Shown here: one piece after another, positions 8,259 through 17,812 of the stretch
Layout of the letters: each line of letters starts with the position of its first letter
Position numbering within the stretch: the stretch's first letter is position 1
Source: Oscillospiraceae bacterium Marseille-Q3528
GTDB lineage: Bacteria; Bacillota; Clostridia; Lachnospirales; Lachnospiraceae
Direction of reading: 5' to 3'
Assembly (NCBI GenBank): GCA_018223385.1
Contig: JAGTTR010000018.1
Span: 1-64,000, forward strand
DNA length: 64,000 nucleotides
Program-made: the position numbers and the translations under genes
The notes under the pieces: model-generated
Databases searched by the model: none
The model's input: the letters and a program-made list of their open reading frames with translations, nothing else
Told to the model about the DNA's origin: nothing

Positions 8259-9188
8259 TTATCGGTTTTCCGCGATATATTTCTCCGCCATGTGGACTGC
8301 CACCGCGCCGTCCGCCACGGCGGTGATCACCTGACGGAGGGGCTTCGTCCGCACGTCGCCCACGGCGTAAACGCCGGGAATACTGGTTTCCGTGGTCTCT
8401 CCGGCCACGATATAGCCGCCGCCGTCCAGCGCCAGTTGACCCACCGCCAGCGCCGTGGCGGGCTGTCGGCCCACGCTGACAAATACGCCGTCGCAGTCCA
8501 CCACGCTTTCCTCACCGGTGACGGTGTCCCGCAGGCGTACGCCGGTCAGCCTGTCCCCGGAAAGCAGCGCGGAAACGGTGCTGTTCCAGCGGAATTCCAC
8601 ATTTTCGGCCTGTTCCAGTGGCTCGTGATAGATCTTGGTGGCCCGCAGGGTGTCTCTGCGGTGGACGAGGATCACCTTTTTCGCCACGCGGCTGAGAAGG
8701 AGGGCATCTGCCGCGGCGGAATTGCCGCCGCCCACCACGACCACCGTTTTGTCCTTGTAAAACATCCCATCGCAGGCGGCGCAGTAGGCCACGCCCCGGC
8801 CCAACAGCTCCGTCTCTCCGGCAACGCCCAGCGTTCTGGGGTCTGCGCCGGTGGCCAGCACCACGGTTTTCCCCCGGAAGATCCCCTCGCTGGTCTCCAC
8901 GAGCTTGGGAACCGCCGTCAGATCCATGCGGAGAACTTCCGCGTATTCGCTGCGTACCCCAAAACGCTCCGCCTGCTTTTGCATCTTCTCCGCCAGAGAG
9001 AAGCCGTCGATCCCGTTCTCAAAGCCGGGGTAGTTGTCGATCTGCTCGGTCAGGGCCATCTGCCCGCCAGCAGACAGCTTTTCCAGCACGACGGTGTCCA
9101 GCCCCGCCCGGGCCGCGTACAGGGCGGCGGTGTAGCCGCCCGGGCCGCCGCCCACCACGAGCATATCATAAACATGATTGTTGTTCAT
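8259..9188 (-). CDS. trxB: Thioredoxin reductase
   Basis: A 309-residue flavoprotein that reduces thioredoxin with NADPH. Visible features are the FAD-binding GGGPGGYTAALYAARAG near the N terminus, the redox pair CAACDG at about residue 137, the NADPH-binding VVVVGGGNSAAADAL and the C-terminal FAD motif YAVGDVR. Length is normal for the family. It has a GGAGGG ribosome site and lies 14 bases after trxA, at the distal end of the redox operon. GC content is far higher than in the DNA to its left, placing the boundary of the imported segment near 8250. Confidence 0.95.
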   Translation of the reverse strand: MNNNHVYDMLVVGGGPGGYTAALYAARAGLDTVVLEKLSAGGQMALTEQIDNYPGFENGIDGFSLAEKMQKQAERFGVRSEYAEVLRMDLTAVPKLVETSEGIFRGKTVVLATGADPRTLGVAGETELLGRGVAYCAACDGMFYKDKTVVVVGGGNSAAADALLLSRVAKKVILVHRRDTLRATKIYHEPLEQAENVEFRWNSTVSALLSGDRLTGVRLRDTVTGEESVVDCDGVFVSVGRQPATALAVGQLALDGGGYIVAGETTETSIPGVYAVGDVRTKPLRQVITAVADGAVAVHMAEKYIAENR

Positions 9189-9202
9189 ATCTGAACCCTC
9201 CG

Positions 9203-9526
9203 TTATTTCGCCAAGGCTTCCTGAATGAAGCGGTCGATCTCTGCCTTTGAGCCGGGCGCGGTGATGGAATCCACGGCCTTTCCGTTCCGGTACAGCACCA
9301 GAGTTGGGATGACCTCGATCCCCTCGGCCCCCGCCAGCCGCGGCTCCTCGTCAATATTGATCTTGCTGACCACGAGTCTGTCCGCGTATTCCTCTCCAAT
9401 CTTCTCATACGCAGGGCCGATCCTCCGGCAATAGCCGCACCAGGGCGCCCAGAAATCCACCAAAACGGGCTTTTCGCCCCGGGTCGCCTGCTCAAACTGC
9501 TCCTGATTCATATTCATAGCTGCCAT
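9203..9526 (-). CDS. trxA: Thioredoxin with CGYC active site
   Basis: A 107-residue thioredoxin fold protein (VLVDFWAPWCGYC at about residues 21-33, cis-proline in VIPTLVLYRNG). The active site is Cys-Gly-Tyr-Cys instead of the usual Cys-Gly-Pro-Cys, which should change its redox potential. It sits directly before trxB and in the same operon as ribonucleotide reductase, whose regeneration needs a thioredoxin-like donor. Ribosome site AGGAG lies about 10 bases before the ATG. Confidence 0.92.
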   Translation of the reverse strand: MAAMNMNQEQFEQATRGEKPVLVDFWAPWCGYCRRIGPAYEKIGEEYADRLVVSKINIDEEPRLAGAEGIEVIPTLVLYRNGKAVDSITAPGSKAEIDRFIQEALAK

Positions 9527-9687
9527 ATCTGTCAGCTCCTTTCTTTTGTTTGGGTATTCTCAAGACTCCTGTCTCGCCCCACACCACATCGTGACCTCAA
9601 CCTGAGATGACGGTACTCTGCCCTTGGGACATAAAGCAGATGAGTAAGACCATCATCTGTACGAAAATAGCTGCGGTTTGTTGCAGC
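9527..9687 (-). other. Intergenic spacer within the redox operon
   Basis: A 161-base gap between fprA and trxA, longer than the other gaps in this operon apart from the one before nrdA. It may hold a second promoter for trxAB, but I see no clean promoter or terminator in it. Confidence 0.3.
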
Positions 9688-10869
9688 TTATTCCGAGCAG
9701 AGCTCCGCCACAAGAGCGTCCATCTGCGCTTCGCTGGTTTGGTTCAGTGCGCCGCGCAGCGATACCTCCGTTTCACACAGTCGGAGTTCCTTCATCTTTT
9801 CCAACTCGGCGCGCATCAGCCGCGCGGCAGCAGGGGCCCATGAGCCGTTTTCCATGAGGCCGATCCGGCGGTTTCGGAATCCCTTTGTCTGTAAATGATC
9901 CAAAAAGGCCTTCATGGGCGGGAACAGTCCTCCGTCATAAGTGGAGCAGGCCAACACCAGTTTACCGCAGTAGAACGCACTGGCAACAGCGTAGGAAAGA
10001 TCTGTCACAGTGAGATCACATATGCTGACCTGCACGCCTTTTTTCTCTAATTTACCCTTGAGGGTCTTCGCCGCATGGGCAGTATTTCCATGGATGGATG
10101 CGTGGGCAATCAGTATGCTCTCCGATTCTTCTGGTTCCCATTGTGACCAGAGATCATAGAGTCGCAGACACTCCTCCAGCCCTTCTGTAAGCACGGGACC
10201 ATGGAGCGGGCAGATCGTTTGGATCTCCAGCGCGGAGGTCTTTTTCAGCAGAGCCTGCACCTGTGCGCCATATTTCCCGATAATATTGTAATAATACCGT
10301 CGGGCCTGCGGCACCCAGGGGGCACGGGCAGTCCGTTCCAGTGAGCCAAAGCGTCCGAAGGCATCCGCCGAGAACAGGATTTTTTCTGTTTCCTCATACG
10401 CCGTCATCACCTCCGGCCAGTGTACCATCGGTGCCAGCAGGAAGCGCAGCCGGTGTGAGCCCAGAGAGATCGTGCTGCCCTCGCAAACCTCCAGCATGCG
10501 GTCTTCCGACAATGCACCCGTGCCAAAGAACTGCTTGATCAGGGTAAATGTTTTCGCGTTTCCCACGATCTTCATCTCCGGGTACTCTTGCGCTATCCGC
10601 ATGAGGCTGCCGGAATGATCCGGCTCCATGTGTGTGACCACAAGATAGTCGGGGTTGCGCCCCTCCAACACCTGCGCTACATTGGAAAGCCATTCCTCCG
10701 CCGCCCGTGCGTCCACGCTGTCCATCACGGCGATTTTCTCGTCCAGAATGACATAGGAGTTGTAGCTCACTCCCATAGGCTGGACGGGGTACTGGTTTTC
10801 AAAGAGTGCCAATGTGTTATCATCCACCCCTACATAGCGGATGGCATCTGTTACCGTTCGGATATCCAT
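9688..10869 (-). CDS. Flavodiiron protein (first copy)
   Basis: A 393-residue A-type flavoprotein with an N-terminal metallo-beta-lactamase-like diiron domain and a C-terminal flavodoxin domain. Iron ligands are visible in THMEPDHSG, MVHWPE, SADAFG and CPLHGP; the FMN loop is HASIHGNTAHAAK. Flavodiiron proteins reduce O2 to water or NO to N2O with electrons from rubredoxin or a similar donor. A rubredoxin module is encoded upstream in the same operon as part of the dehydrogenase fusion. Ribosome site GGAGG precedes the ATG. It is only distantly similar to the second copy, so this is not a recent duplication. Confidence 0.93.
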   Translation of the reverse strand: MDIRTVTDAIRYVGVDDNTLALFENQYPVQPMGVSYNSYVILDEKIAVMDSVDARAAEEWLSNVAQVLEGRNPDYLVVTHMEPDHSGSLMRIAQEYPEMKIVGNAKTFTLIKQFFGTGALSEDRMLEVCEGSTISLGSHRLRFLLAPMVHWPEVMTAYEETEKILFSADAFGRFGSLERTARAPWVPQARRYYYNIIGKYGAQVQALLKKTSALEIQTICPLHGPVLTEGLEECLRLYDLWSQWEPEESESILIAHASIHGNTAHAAKTLKGKLEKKGVQVSICDLTVTDLSYAVASAFYCGKLVLACSTYDGGLFPPMKAFLDHLQTKGFRNRRIGLMENGSWAPAAARLMRAELEKMKELRLCETEVSLRGALNQTSEAQMDALVAELCSE

Positions 10870-10906
10870 ATAAAAAATACCTCCTATTCTGATGTCTTTG
10901 GTTTTC

Positions 10907-11950
10907 TTATAAATCGTCTATCAGTGCGGTGCTCTTGGCGTAGGCGGTACTGCGTGCCTCAAAGAAATCGGTCTTGACCATATTGGCGTCGGCGTACTGG
11001 CTGACCCATTCCATGCTCTCCGGTTCGCTCTCAAAGCCCGGATACAATGCCGGATAGCCAAGGCTCGTCCAGCGAAGATTGCCGAGATAGCGGATGTAAT
11101 CGCTGATCATCTGCCGGTTCAACCCCGGAATGTCGTCGCCGATCACATAATGCCCCCATGCGATCTCCTGCTCCACGCCCTCACGCATCATCTCGCGCAG
11201 CGCTTGTACGCTCTCGGCGGTGAACAACTCCGGCTGCTCCTTTTGCAGCTCCGTGATGATATTGCGGAACAGCCACAAGTGCGTGTTCTCGTCGCGGTTT
11301 ATATAGCGGATCTCCTGCGCCGAGCCGGGCATCTTCCCGTTTCGGGAGAGATTATAGAAGAACATAAAGCCGCTGTAAAAATAGATGCCCTCCAAAATAT
11401 AGTTCGCCATCATCACGCGCAGCAGCGTGGGAGCGTCCTTCCGCTCCTGAAACTCGTTGTAGCAGTCCCCAATGAAGGTGTTGCGGCGCAGCAGATGCTC
11501 GTCCGTTTTCCATTGGTAGAGGATATCATTGCGCTCCACGGGGGAACAGATGGTGTCGAGCATATAGCTGTAGCTCTGTGAGTGGACACACTCCTGAAAC
11601 GCCTGAATGGACAGGCAGAGATTGACCTCGTTGGCTGTAATGTAGGCGCCGATATTAGGCAGGTTCGCTGTCTGAATGGAATCCAAAAAGACAAGAAAAC
11701 TCAGAATTTTATCGTAGGCGCTGCGCTCGGCTGACAGCAGGCGGGGATAGTCCTTCACATCCTGCGAGAGATTGATCTCCTCAGGGATCCAAAAGTTGTT
11801 CATGGCCTGCCGGTACCAGTCGCTGACCCAAGCGTACTTCATATTGTTGAAGTCGTTGAGGTTGGTGGTATTGCCGCCGATCATGCGCCGCAGGCGCACA
11901 TCAGGGTCGCCCTCCGGGTTAAAGAGGGGCTTTTTCTTCAGTTCCATCAT
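10907..11950 (-). CDS. nrdB: Class I ribonucleotide reductase, small (radical-generating) subunit
   Basis: A 347-residue R2 protein. All six diiron ligands can be placed: Asp in FLDSIQ, Glu and His in FQECVHSQSY, Glu in EGIYFY, and Glu and His in NRDENTHLW. The radical tyrosine position (the Y of HSQSY) is occupied by Tyr, so this is an O2-activated tyrosyl-radical type rather than a radical-less variant. The start at 11950 (ATGATG) has AAGGAGG just before it; a longer frame overlapping nrdA is unlikely. It follows nrdA by 10 bases. Confidence 0.93.
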   Translation of the reverse strand: MMELKKKPLFNPEGDPDVRLRRMIGGNTTNLNDFNNMKYAWVSDWYRQAMNNFWIPEEINLSQDVKDYPRLLSAERSAYDKILSFLVFLDSIQTANLPNIGAYITANEVNLCLSIQAFQECVHSQSYSYMLDTICSPVERNDILYQWKTDEHLLRRNTFIGDCYNEFQERKDAPTLLRVMMANYILEGIYFYSGFMFFYNLSRNGKMPGSAQEIRYINRDENTHLWLFRNIITELQKEQPELFTAESVQALREMMREGVEQEIAWGHYVIGDDIPGLNRQMISDYIRYLGNLRWTSLGYPALYPGFESEPESMEWVSQYADANMVKTDFFEARSTAYAKSTALIDDL

Positions 11951-11960
11951 GCTATCCTCC

Positions 11961-14477
11961 TTATGACGAGCAGCTTTCACAGGCCTCGACCTCAAGGGCC
12001 TTGCTGCGGACATAATAAATGGTCTTGACGCCGGCCCTCCACGCCTCCAAATACAGTCTGAGCACCTGACGCATGGAATAGTCGTTGGTGATATAGAGAT
12101 TCATGCTCTGCGCCTGGTCAATATGTCTCTGGCGAAAGCCCGCGGCGCGTACCGACCAGCTTTGGTCGATCAGATGCGCCGCCTTATAGTACCACCATGT
12201 ATCCATAGAAAGCTCCGGAGCAACGCGGGGCAGCATGCTGCCCTTTTTTTCCTCTAAAAAGAATTTCTTCATAATTGGATCGATGCCCGCCGACGTGCCG
12301 GAGAGGATGGATGTGCTGGAAGTGGGTGCGACAGCCAGCAGATAGGCGTTGCGCATTCCCTGCACCGCCACCGTTTCCGCAAGCGCCCGCCACTTTTCTG
12401 AGGTATAACCTCGCTTTTCAAAATACGCGCCCGTCTGCCAGTCGCTGCCCTCAAAGAGCGCATAGCGGCCCTTTTCCCGTGCCAGTGCTGTGTCCGCCTT
12501 GACGGCGGCGTAGTTTATATGCTCGAATACCGCATCGGTGAAGGCAAGGTGCTCATCGCTCTCCCATCGGATGCCACGCTTTGCCAGCATGTGGTGGTAG
12601 CCGCTGACGCCCAGGCCGATGCTGCGGTACTTCTGATTGGTAAGCCGCGCGTATTCCAACGGGTAGAAGTTGAGGTCGATCACATTATCCAGTGCGCGGA
12701 TGGCCGTTTCCACCGTGCGTTCCATATAGGCCTCGTCCTCCACCGCCAGATTACCGAGAGACAGACTCGCCAGGTTGCAGACCACAAACTCACCGGGGCG
12801 TGTGGCCGTCACCACCACTGTGTCGCCGTTCTCCGTGTGCACCTCAGTGCTGATATGCTCGATGGGTGCCATGTTCTGTGCGATCTCCGTGCAGAGATTG
12901 GAGCAATAGATCATTCCCGTGTGGCCGTTTGGGTTCATACGATTTACGCTGTCGCGGTTGAAGGCGAAGGGCGTGCCGGTCTCCACTGCCGAGCGAAGCA
13001 CCAGCCGCACGATGTCCTTGACGGTGACGCTGCGCTTTTCGATGCGCGGGTCATTGACGCAGTCCAGATACCGCTTCTCCCATTCCGTAGCCCAGTAATC
13101 CTCCAGTGCGTAGCCCTTGACCGTGAGGATCTCATGCGGACACATGAGATGCCACGGCGCGTCTATGTTCTCCTCCGCCAGTCGCCAGAAGAGATCCGGA
13201 TAGCACACGGCGGGAAACACATCATGCGCCTTCATGCGGTCGTCGCCGTTGTTGGTGCGCAGTTGAAGGAATTCAGGCAGATCCCGGTGCCATGCGTCTA
13301 AGTAAACCGCCGCAGCGCCCTGCCGCATCCCCAACTGATCCACCGCCACGGCGGTGTCGTTGACCAACCGGATCCAGCGGATAACACCGCCCGCCGCCCC
13401 TTGAAAGCCGCGGATAGTGCTGCCTGCAGCGCGCACCTTACCGAAGTACATCCCCATTCCACCGCCAAATTTAGAGACCTTTGCGAAGTTGTCCAGCGAG
13501 CGGTAGATGCCGTCCAGACTGTCCGGCACAGTGTCCACAAAGCAGCTTGAAAGCTGATGGTAGGGCTTTCGTGCGTTGGACATGGTAGGTGTCGCCATCG
13601 TGACCTCCATACGGCTGAGCATATCGTAAAAGCGTTTTACCCACCCCATGCGGTCAGAGCCTTCGTTCATAGCAAGATGCAGCGCGATACCCAAAAACAT
13701 CTCCTGCGGTGTTTCCAGCGGCACGCGGCTGCGTGACTGGATCACATAGCGTTTGAGCAGCAGGTCAAGGCCGGAGTAGGTGAACAACTCGTCCCGTTCC
13801 GGGCAGAGAAAGTCCTCCGCCATAGCGATCTCCTCGTGGGTATAGTGGGCAAGAATATAGTCACCGTAGAGTCCCTTATCCGTCAGATAGCGAAGCCTGC
13901 CATAGAGGTCGCCGACGCCGCGCCCCTCCCATTCCTGTGCGTTGCGACAGCGAAAGGAGTGGTTCAGAAGCCGCGCCGCGATGAACTCCCACTTGGGTGC
14001 CTCTGCCGTAGTCAGCTCTACCGCTGCCTTGGTCAGTGCCTCAGCCCTCTCATCCTCCGTCATGCCCGGGCGACAGAAGCTCTCAAACTTCATTTGAAGC
14101 GCCGCGAGGGAGTAGATTTCCTCGGTAAAATCCATCTGGATACGGCGCAGCACCTCGTCAAGCGAGTTATCCCCCACCGTCTGCGCGATTTTATGCCGGA
14201 CGCGGCGCAGCGCAGACCGCTTTTCGCGATAGAGGATGTACGCCTTGGCCACTTCATAGTGTCCGCGCTCCATGAGCGTCCGCTCCACCTCGTCCTGCAC
14301 ACGTTCCACGGTGAGCGGTACTGTGACGGAGAGATTGTCGAGAACGGTGGCGAGGATCTCCTCCAGTTCTCCGCCCCCAATTTCCCTTCCCTGTCCATCA
14401 AACGCTTTTTTCATGGCGTTGAAAATTTTCTCCTGTTGAAAAGGAACAGACTTCCCGTTTCGTTTTCTGATCTCCAT
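11961..14477 (-). CDS. nrdA: Class I ribonucleotide reductase, large (catalytic) subunit
   Basis: An 838-residue R1 protein that reduces ribonucleotides to deoxyribonucleotides. It begins with an ATP-cone allosteric domain (IRKRNGKSVPFQQEKI, residues 2-90). Active-site cysteines are seen in SSCFVD, in SNLCTEI (radical cysteine, with Asn and Glu nearby) and in VVCNLAS. The C-terminal tail ends in the redox pair CESC that receives electrons from thioredoxin. I prefer the ATG at 14477, preceded by AGAGG, over the GTG at 14504. Class I enzymes need oxygen to make their radical, unusual cargo for a presumed anaerobe. It lies next to flavodiiron proteins and thioredoxin. Confidence 0.94.
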   Translation of the reverse strand: MEIRKRNGKSVPFQQEKIFNAMKKAFDGQGREIGGGELEEILATVLDNLSVTVPLTVERVQDEVERTLMERGHYEVAKAYILYREKRSALRRVRHKIAQTVGDNSLDEVLRRIQMDFTEEIYSLAALQMKFESFCRPGMTEDERAEALTKAAVELTTAEAPKWEFIAARLLNHSFRCRNAQEWEGRGVGDLYGRLRYLTDKGLYGDYILAHYTHEEIAMAEDFLCPERDELFTYSGLDLLLKRYVIQSRSRVPLETPQEMFLGIALHLAMNEGSDRMGWVKRFYDMLSRMEVTMATPTMSNARKPYHQLSSCFVDTVPDSLDGIYRSLDNFAKVSKFGGGMGMYFGKVRAAGSTIRGFQGAAGGVIRWIRLVNDTAVAVDQLGMRQGAAAVYLDAWHRDLPEFLQLRTNNGDDRMKAHDVFPAVCYPDLFWRLAEENIDAPWHLMCPHEILTVKGYALEDYWATEWEKRYLDCVNDPRIEKRSVTVKDIVRLVLRSAVETGTPFAFNRDSVNRMNPNGHTGMIYCSNLCTEIAQNMAPIEHISTEVHTENGDTVVVTATRPGEFVVCNLASLSLGNLAVEDEAYMERTVETAIRALDNVIDLNFYPLEYARLTNQKYRSIGLGVSGYHHMLAKRGIRWESDEHLAFTDAVFEHINYAAVKADTALAREKGRYALFEGSDWQTGAYFEKRGYTSEKWRALAETVAVQGMRNAYLLAVAPTSSTSILSGTSAGIDPIMKKFFLEEKKGSMLPRVAPELSMDTWWYYKAAHLIDQSWSVRAAGFRQRHIDQAQSMNLYITNDYSMRQVLRLYLEAWRAGVKTIYYVRSKALEVEACESCSS

Positions 14478-14525
14478 TTCGATCCTCTCATCTTCTCCGG
14501 TCACTTCTCATGTCCTTTTGGGCAA

Positions 14526-14561
14526 AGAGCGGGCAAGCGCAGTATCACGCTTGCCCGCTCT
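14526..14561. terminator. Large hairpin between flavodiiron gene and nrdA
   Basis: A perfect 14-bp stem, AGAGCGGGCAAGCG with its complement, around an 8-base loop. On the plus strand it is followed by TGTTTTT; on the minus strand, the direction of the operon, the T-run is weak. It could partly terminate or stabilise the upstream mRNA, so nrdA-nrdB may be expressed at a different level from the genes before it. Confidence 0.6.
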
Positions 14562-14642
14562 GTTTTTGAAAGCCGGTTTTTCTGCAGCCGACGCTGCGGG
14601 GCTTTTTGTTGTCTGTTGTCTTGGTTTTGGCTTCCCTGCCAG

Positions 14643-15854
14643 TCACTTCATAGATTCCAGAATGGCGTCCGCCAGTGCTTCCAGCTCAGTGCGCTTGTCC
14701 GTGCCCATGGACGATGCGAGGCTGAGCCGCTCGTTGAGCACCGTCATGTTCTTAAGCTCATCGTTGACGAATTTCTGCATGAGGTCACCGGACTTCACCG
14801 CCCATGAGCCGTTTTCAATGATGGCAAAGGTGCGGTTTTGCAGATTCAGTGCCTTCATATCCATGAGGAAGTCATGCATGGCGGGGTAGATGCCGAGGTT
14901 GTAGGTCACAGAGGCCAGGACAACGTGACTGTACTTAAACGCCTCGGAGATCAGCTGGGAGACATGAGTGGAGGACACATCGTACATCGCCACCTTGCTC
15001 ATGCCCTTATCGCAGAGCGACGCCGCCAGCGCCTGCGCCGCGTTCTCCGTGTTGCCGTACATAGAGGCGTAGACGATGAGCACGCCCTGGGTCTCAGGGG
15101 CATAGCGGCTCCATGTGTCGTACTTTTCGATGAACCAGCCCAGATCCTTGCGCCACACGGGGCCGTGGAGCGGGCAGATGTACTTGATCTGATCCAAAAC
15201 GCCGCCGGCCTTTTTCAGCAGGAGCTGGATGTGCGGGCCGTACTTGCCCACGATATTGGTGAGGTAGCGGCGGGCGTCGTCCAGCCAGTCCCGCTCGAAG
15301 TCCACCTCGTCGGCGAACAGCTTGCCGTCCAGCGCGCCGAAGGTGCCGAAGGCGTCGGCGGAAAAGAGGACGCCGTCGGTGACGTCGAGGGTCACCATGG
15401 CCTCCGGCCAGTGAACCATAGGCGCGCCCACAAAGGTGACGGTGTGCTTGCCGAAGGAGAAGGTGTCTCCCTCCTTCACCTCGATGCACTCATGTCCGTC
15501 CACATGGAAGCCGAACTGCCGCATGAGCATGAATGCCTTCTCGTTGGAGATCAGCTTCACCTTGGGATGGCGCAGCAGGATCTCCTCGATGCAGGCGGCG
15601 TGATCCGGCTCCAGATGGTTGACCAGCAGGTAGTCCAGCTCGCGGCCATCCAGCACATACGCCAGATTTTCCAAAAGCTGGCGGCAGGCAGACCAGTCCA
15701 CCGTATCAAAGAGCACCGTCTTTTCATCCAGCAGGCAGTAGGCGTTGTAGCTTACGCCCCGGGGAATAGGAAAGCAGTTTTCAAACAGGGCCAGGCGATG
15801 GTCGTTGGCACCCACCCAGTAGAGGTCGTTTGTTACTTTACGTACGCAATACAT
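14643..15854 (-). CDS. Flavodiiron protein (second copy)
   Basis: A 403-residue flavodiiron protein. Diiron ligands are seen in NHLEPDHAA, MVHWPEAM, SADAFG and CPLHGP; the FMN-binding loop is YASMYGNTENAAQ. Like its partner at 9688-10869 it should reduce O2 and/or NO to harmless products. It directly follows the dehydrogenase/rubredoxin fusion by 22 bases, so the fusion is the obvious candidate electron donor. Ribosome site AAGGAGG is about 8 bases before the ATG. Confidence 0.94.
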   Translation of the reverse strand: MYCVRKVTNDLYWVGANDHRLALFENCFPIPRGVSYNAYCLLDEKTVLFDTVDWSACRQLLENLAYVLDGRELDYLLVNHLEPDHAACIEEILLRHPKVKLISNEKAFMLMRQFGFHVDGHECIEVKEGDTFSFGKHTVTFVGAPMVHWPEAMVTLDVTDGVLFSADAFGTFGALDGKLFADEVDFERDWLDDARRYLTNIVGKYGPHIQLLLKKAGGVLDQIKYICPLHGPVWRKDLGWFIEKYDTWSRYAPETQGVLIVYASMYGNTENAAQALAASLCDKGMSKVAMYDVSSTHVSQLISEAFKYSHVVLASVTYNLGIYPAMHDFLMDMKALNLQNRTFAIIENGSWAVKSGDLMQKFVNDELKNMTVLNERLSLASSMGTDKRTELEALADAILESMK

Positions 15855-15876
15855 CTTATCTTACCTCCTTCACGGC

Positions 15877-17790
15877 TCAAGCCTTTACAAATTGATCCTT
15901 CGTCTCCGCACACTCCGGGCACACCCACTCGGCGGGAAGCTGCTCAAAGAGCGTACCCGGCGCGATCTCGCCGTCCTCGTCGCCCAACTCCGGCACATAC
16001 TCGTAGCCGCAGCCGCTGCAGACGTAGCGGTCGCCGATTGGGGCGGGCTTCGGCGGTGTGGGCCTCTTCATCTTTACCATAGGCGGCGCGGGCAGCTTTT
16101 CTCCGCTATCCAGCGCAGCAGGGAGCAGGGGCAGGATCTCCTCCACATCGCCCACGATGCCGTAGTCGCAGTTCTTGAAGATAGGCGCGTTACCGTTCTT
16201 ATTGATGGCCACGATGGTGGAGGCGTCCTTGATGCCCTTAAGGTGCTGGGATGCGCCGGAGATGCCACAGGCGATGTACAGATTGCCGGTGAACTTCTGA
16301 CCGGACATACCCACATATCGGTTCAGCGGCAGATATTTGAGAGTCTCCGCCACAGGGCGGGAAGAACCGATGGCCGCGCCGGCGGCCTTGGCCAGCGACT
16401 CTATCAGTTTCATGTTCTTTTTCTCCCCGATGCCCTTGCCCGCGGAGACCACCCGCTCCGCCTGCGGGATGGGCGTATCCATAGGGATGCCCACGGAGAA
16501 GTCGTGACCATCCTTCTTCAGCGCCGCTACAAGGTCGGCCACCTGCTGGGCAGCATCCCCCTCCCGGAAGATGGTCTTTTTGCGAATGCCGGTGATGGGC
16601 GCGGGTTTCTTGGCCGCCGAACGGCTCTCGCCGCCGGAGCTCTTGCCCAGCCTGCCCACCAGATGAGAGGCGATGACCACCCGCTGGATCTCGTTAGTGC
16701 CCTCGTAGATGGTGGTGATCTTGGCGTCGCGGTAGGCCCGTTCCACCTCCATGCCCTTGAGGAAGCCGCTGCCGCCGTGGATCTGCAAGGCATCGTTGGT
16801 GACCTCCAGCGCGATGTCCGAAGCGTACATCTTCGCCATGGCGGACTCCATGCCGTAAGGCGCGTGCTGCTCCTTCAGCTCCGCCGCGGAGTAGATGAGG
16901 AACCGGGCGCAGCGCAGCTTGGTGGCCATATCCGCCAGCTTGAAGGCGATGCTCTGCTGGGCCGCGATGGGCTTGCCGAACTGGACGCGCTCCTTGGAAT
17001 AGCTCAACGCGTGCTCAAACGCGCCTTGGGCGATGCCCAGCGCCTGCGCGGCGATGCCGATGCGTCCGCCGTCCAGCGTGGACATGGCAATCTTGAAGCC
17101 CTCGCCCTCCTTGCCCAATAGGTTTTCCTTGGGAACCTTCACGTCGTTGAAGATCAGCTCCGCCGTGGAGGAGGAGCGAATGCCCATCTTGTCATAGTGG
17201 TCGCCGAACTCAAAGCCCTTCCAGCCCTTCTCCACGATGAAAGCGGAGATGCCCCGGGTGCCGATGTCCGGCGTGGTGACAGCGAAAACCACATAGGTGT
17301 CCGCCTTAGGGGCGTTGGTAATGAAGATCTTGCCGCCGTTGAGGAGGTAGTAGTCCCCCTTATCCAGCGCCGTGGTCTCCGTGCCGCCGGCGTCGGATCC
17401 GGCGTTGGGCTCCGTAAGGCCGAAGGCGCCGATCTTCTCGCCCTTGGCCAGCGGAACCAGATATTTCTTCTTCTGCTCCTCGGTTCCATAAGCGAAAATG
17501 GGCCATGAGCCGAGGGAGACGTGGGCGGAGAGGATTACGCCCGCGCCGCCGTCCACACGGGCCAGCTCCTCCACCGCGATGGCGTAGCTCAGGGCATCAA
17601 GACCGGCACCTCCGTACTCCTTGGGGTAGGGAATGCCCATCCAGCCCAGCTTACCCAGCTTCTTGACAGCCTCCTCGGGAAACTCATTGTTCTGATCCAT
17701 TAAAAATGCGAGGGGCTTGATCTCCTCCTCCGCAAAACTCCGGATTTTCGCGCGCAGCTCTTCGTGCGCCGCCGTGGTTTGAAACAGCAT
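15877..17790 (-). CDS. Acyl-CoA dehydrogenase / ETF-alpha / rubredoxin three-domain fusion
   Basis: A 637-residue multidomain protein. Residues 1-380 are an acyl-CoA dehydrogenase with the catalytic-loop signature [10 protein letters not shown]. Residues about 410-580 match the FAD-binding C-terminal domain of electron-transfer flavoprotein alpha ([28 protein letters not shown]). Residues about 590-637 are rubredoxin, with both iron-binding knuckles CSGCGYEY and CPECAE. A single chain could thus carry electrons from an acyl-CoA through FAD to a rubredoxin iron. A proline/lysine-rich linker precedes the rubredoxin. It stands first after rrf2 and directly before a flavodiiron gene, suggesting electrons flow to O2 reduction. 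Substrate unknown; no separate etfB gene is seen nearby. Confidence 0.92.
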   Translation of the reverse strand: MLFQTTAAHEELRAKIRSFAEEEIKPLAFLMDQNNEFPEEAVKKLGKLGWMGIPYPKEYGGAGLDALSYAIAVEELARVDGGAGVILSAHVSLGSWPIFAYGTEEQKKKYLVPLAKGEKIGAFGLTEPNAGSDAGGTETTALDKGDYYLLNGGKIFITNAPKADTYVVFAVTTPDIGTRGISAFIVEKGWKGFEFGDHYDKMGIRSSSTAELIFNDVKVPKENLLGKEGEGFKIAMSTLDGGRIGIAAQALGIAQGAFEHALSYSKERVQFGKPIAAQQSIAFKLADMATKLRCARFLIYSAAELKEQHAPYGMESAMAKMYASDIALEVTNDALQIHGGSGFLKGMEVERAYRDAKITTIYEGTNEIQRVVIASHLVGRLGKSSGGESRSAAKKPAPITGIRKKTIFREGDAAQQVADLVAALKKDGHDFSVGIPMDTPIPQAERVVSAGKGIGEKKNMKLIESLAKAAGAAIGSSRPVAETLKYLPLNRYVGMSGQKFTGNLYIACGISGASQHLKGIKDASTIVAINKNGNAPIFKNCDYGIVGDVEEILPLLPAALDSGEKLPAPPMVKMKRPTPPKPAPIGDRYVCSGCGYEYVPELGDEDGEIAPGTLFEQLPAEWVCPECAETKDQFVKA

Positions 17791-17812
17791 ATGGGTACCT
17801 CCTCTTAAAATT

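Noticed and set aside
8184..9194. Long open frame (336 codons) opposite trxB
   Set aside because: High GC content creates long antisense frames. trxB on the other strand has all family motifs; this frame has none.
12519..13301. 260-codon frame opposite nrdA
   Set aside because: Shadow of the nrdA reading frame in GC-rich DNA; composition (His, Val, Arg rich) is typical of antisense.
14838..17121. Two frames over 400 codons opposite the flavodiiron and dehydrogenase genes
   Set aside because: Both are antisense to clearly conserved genes and have no domains or ribosome sites.
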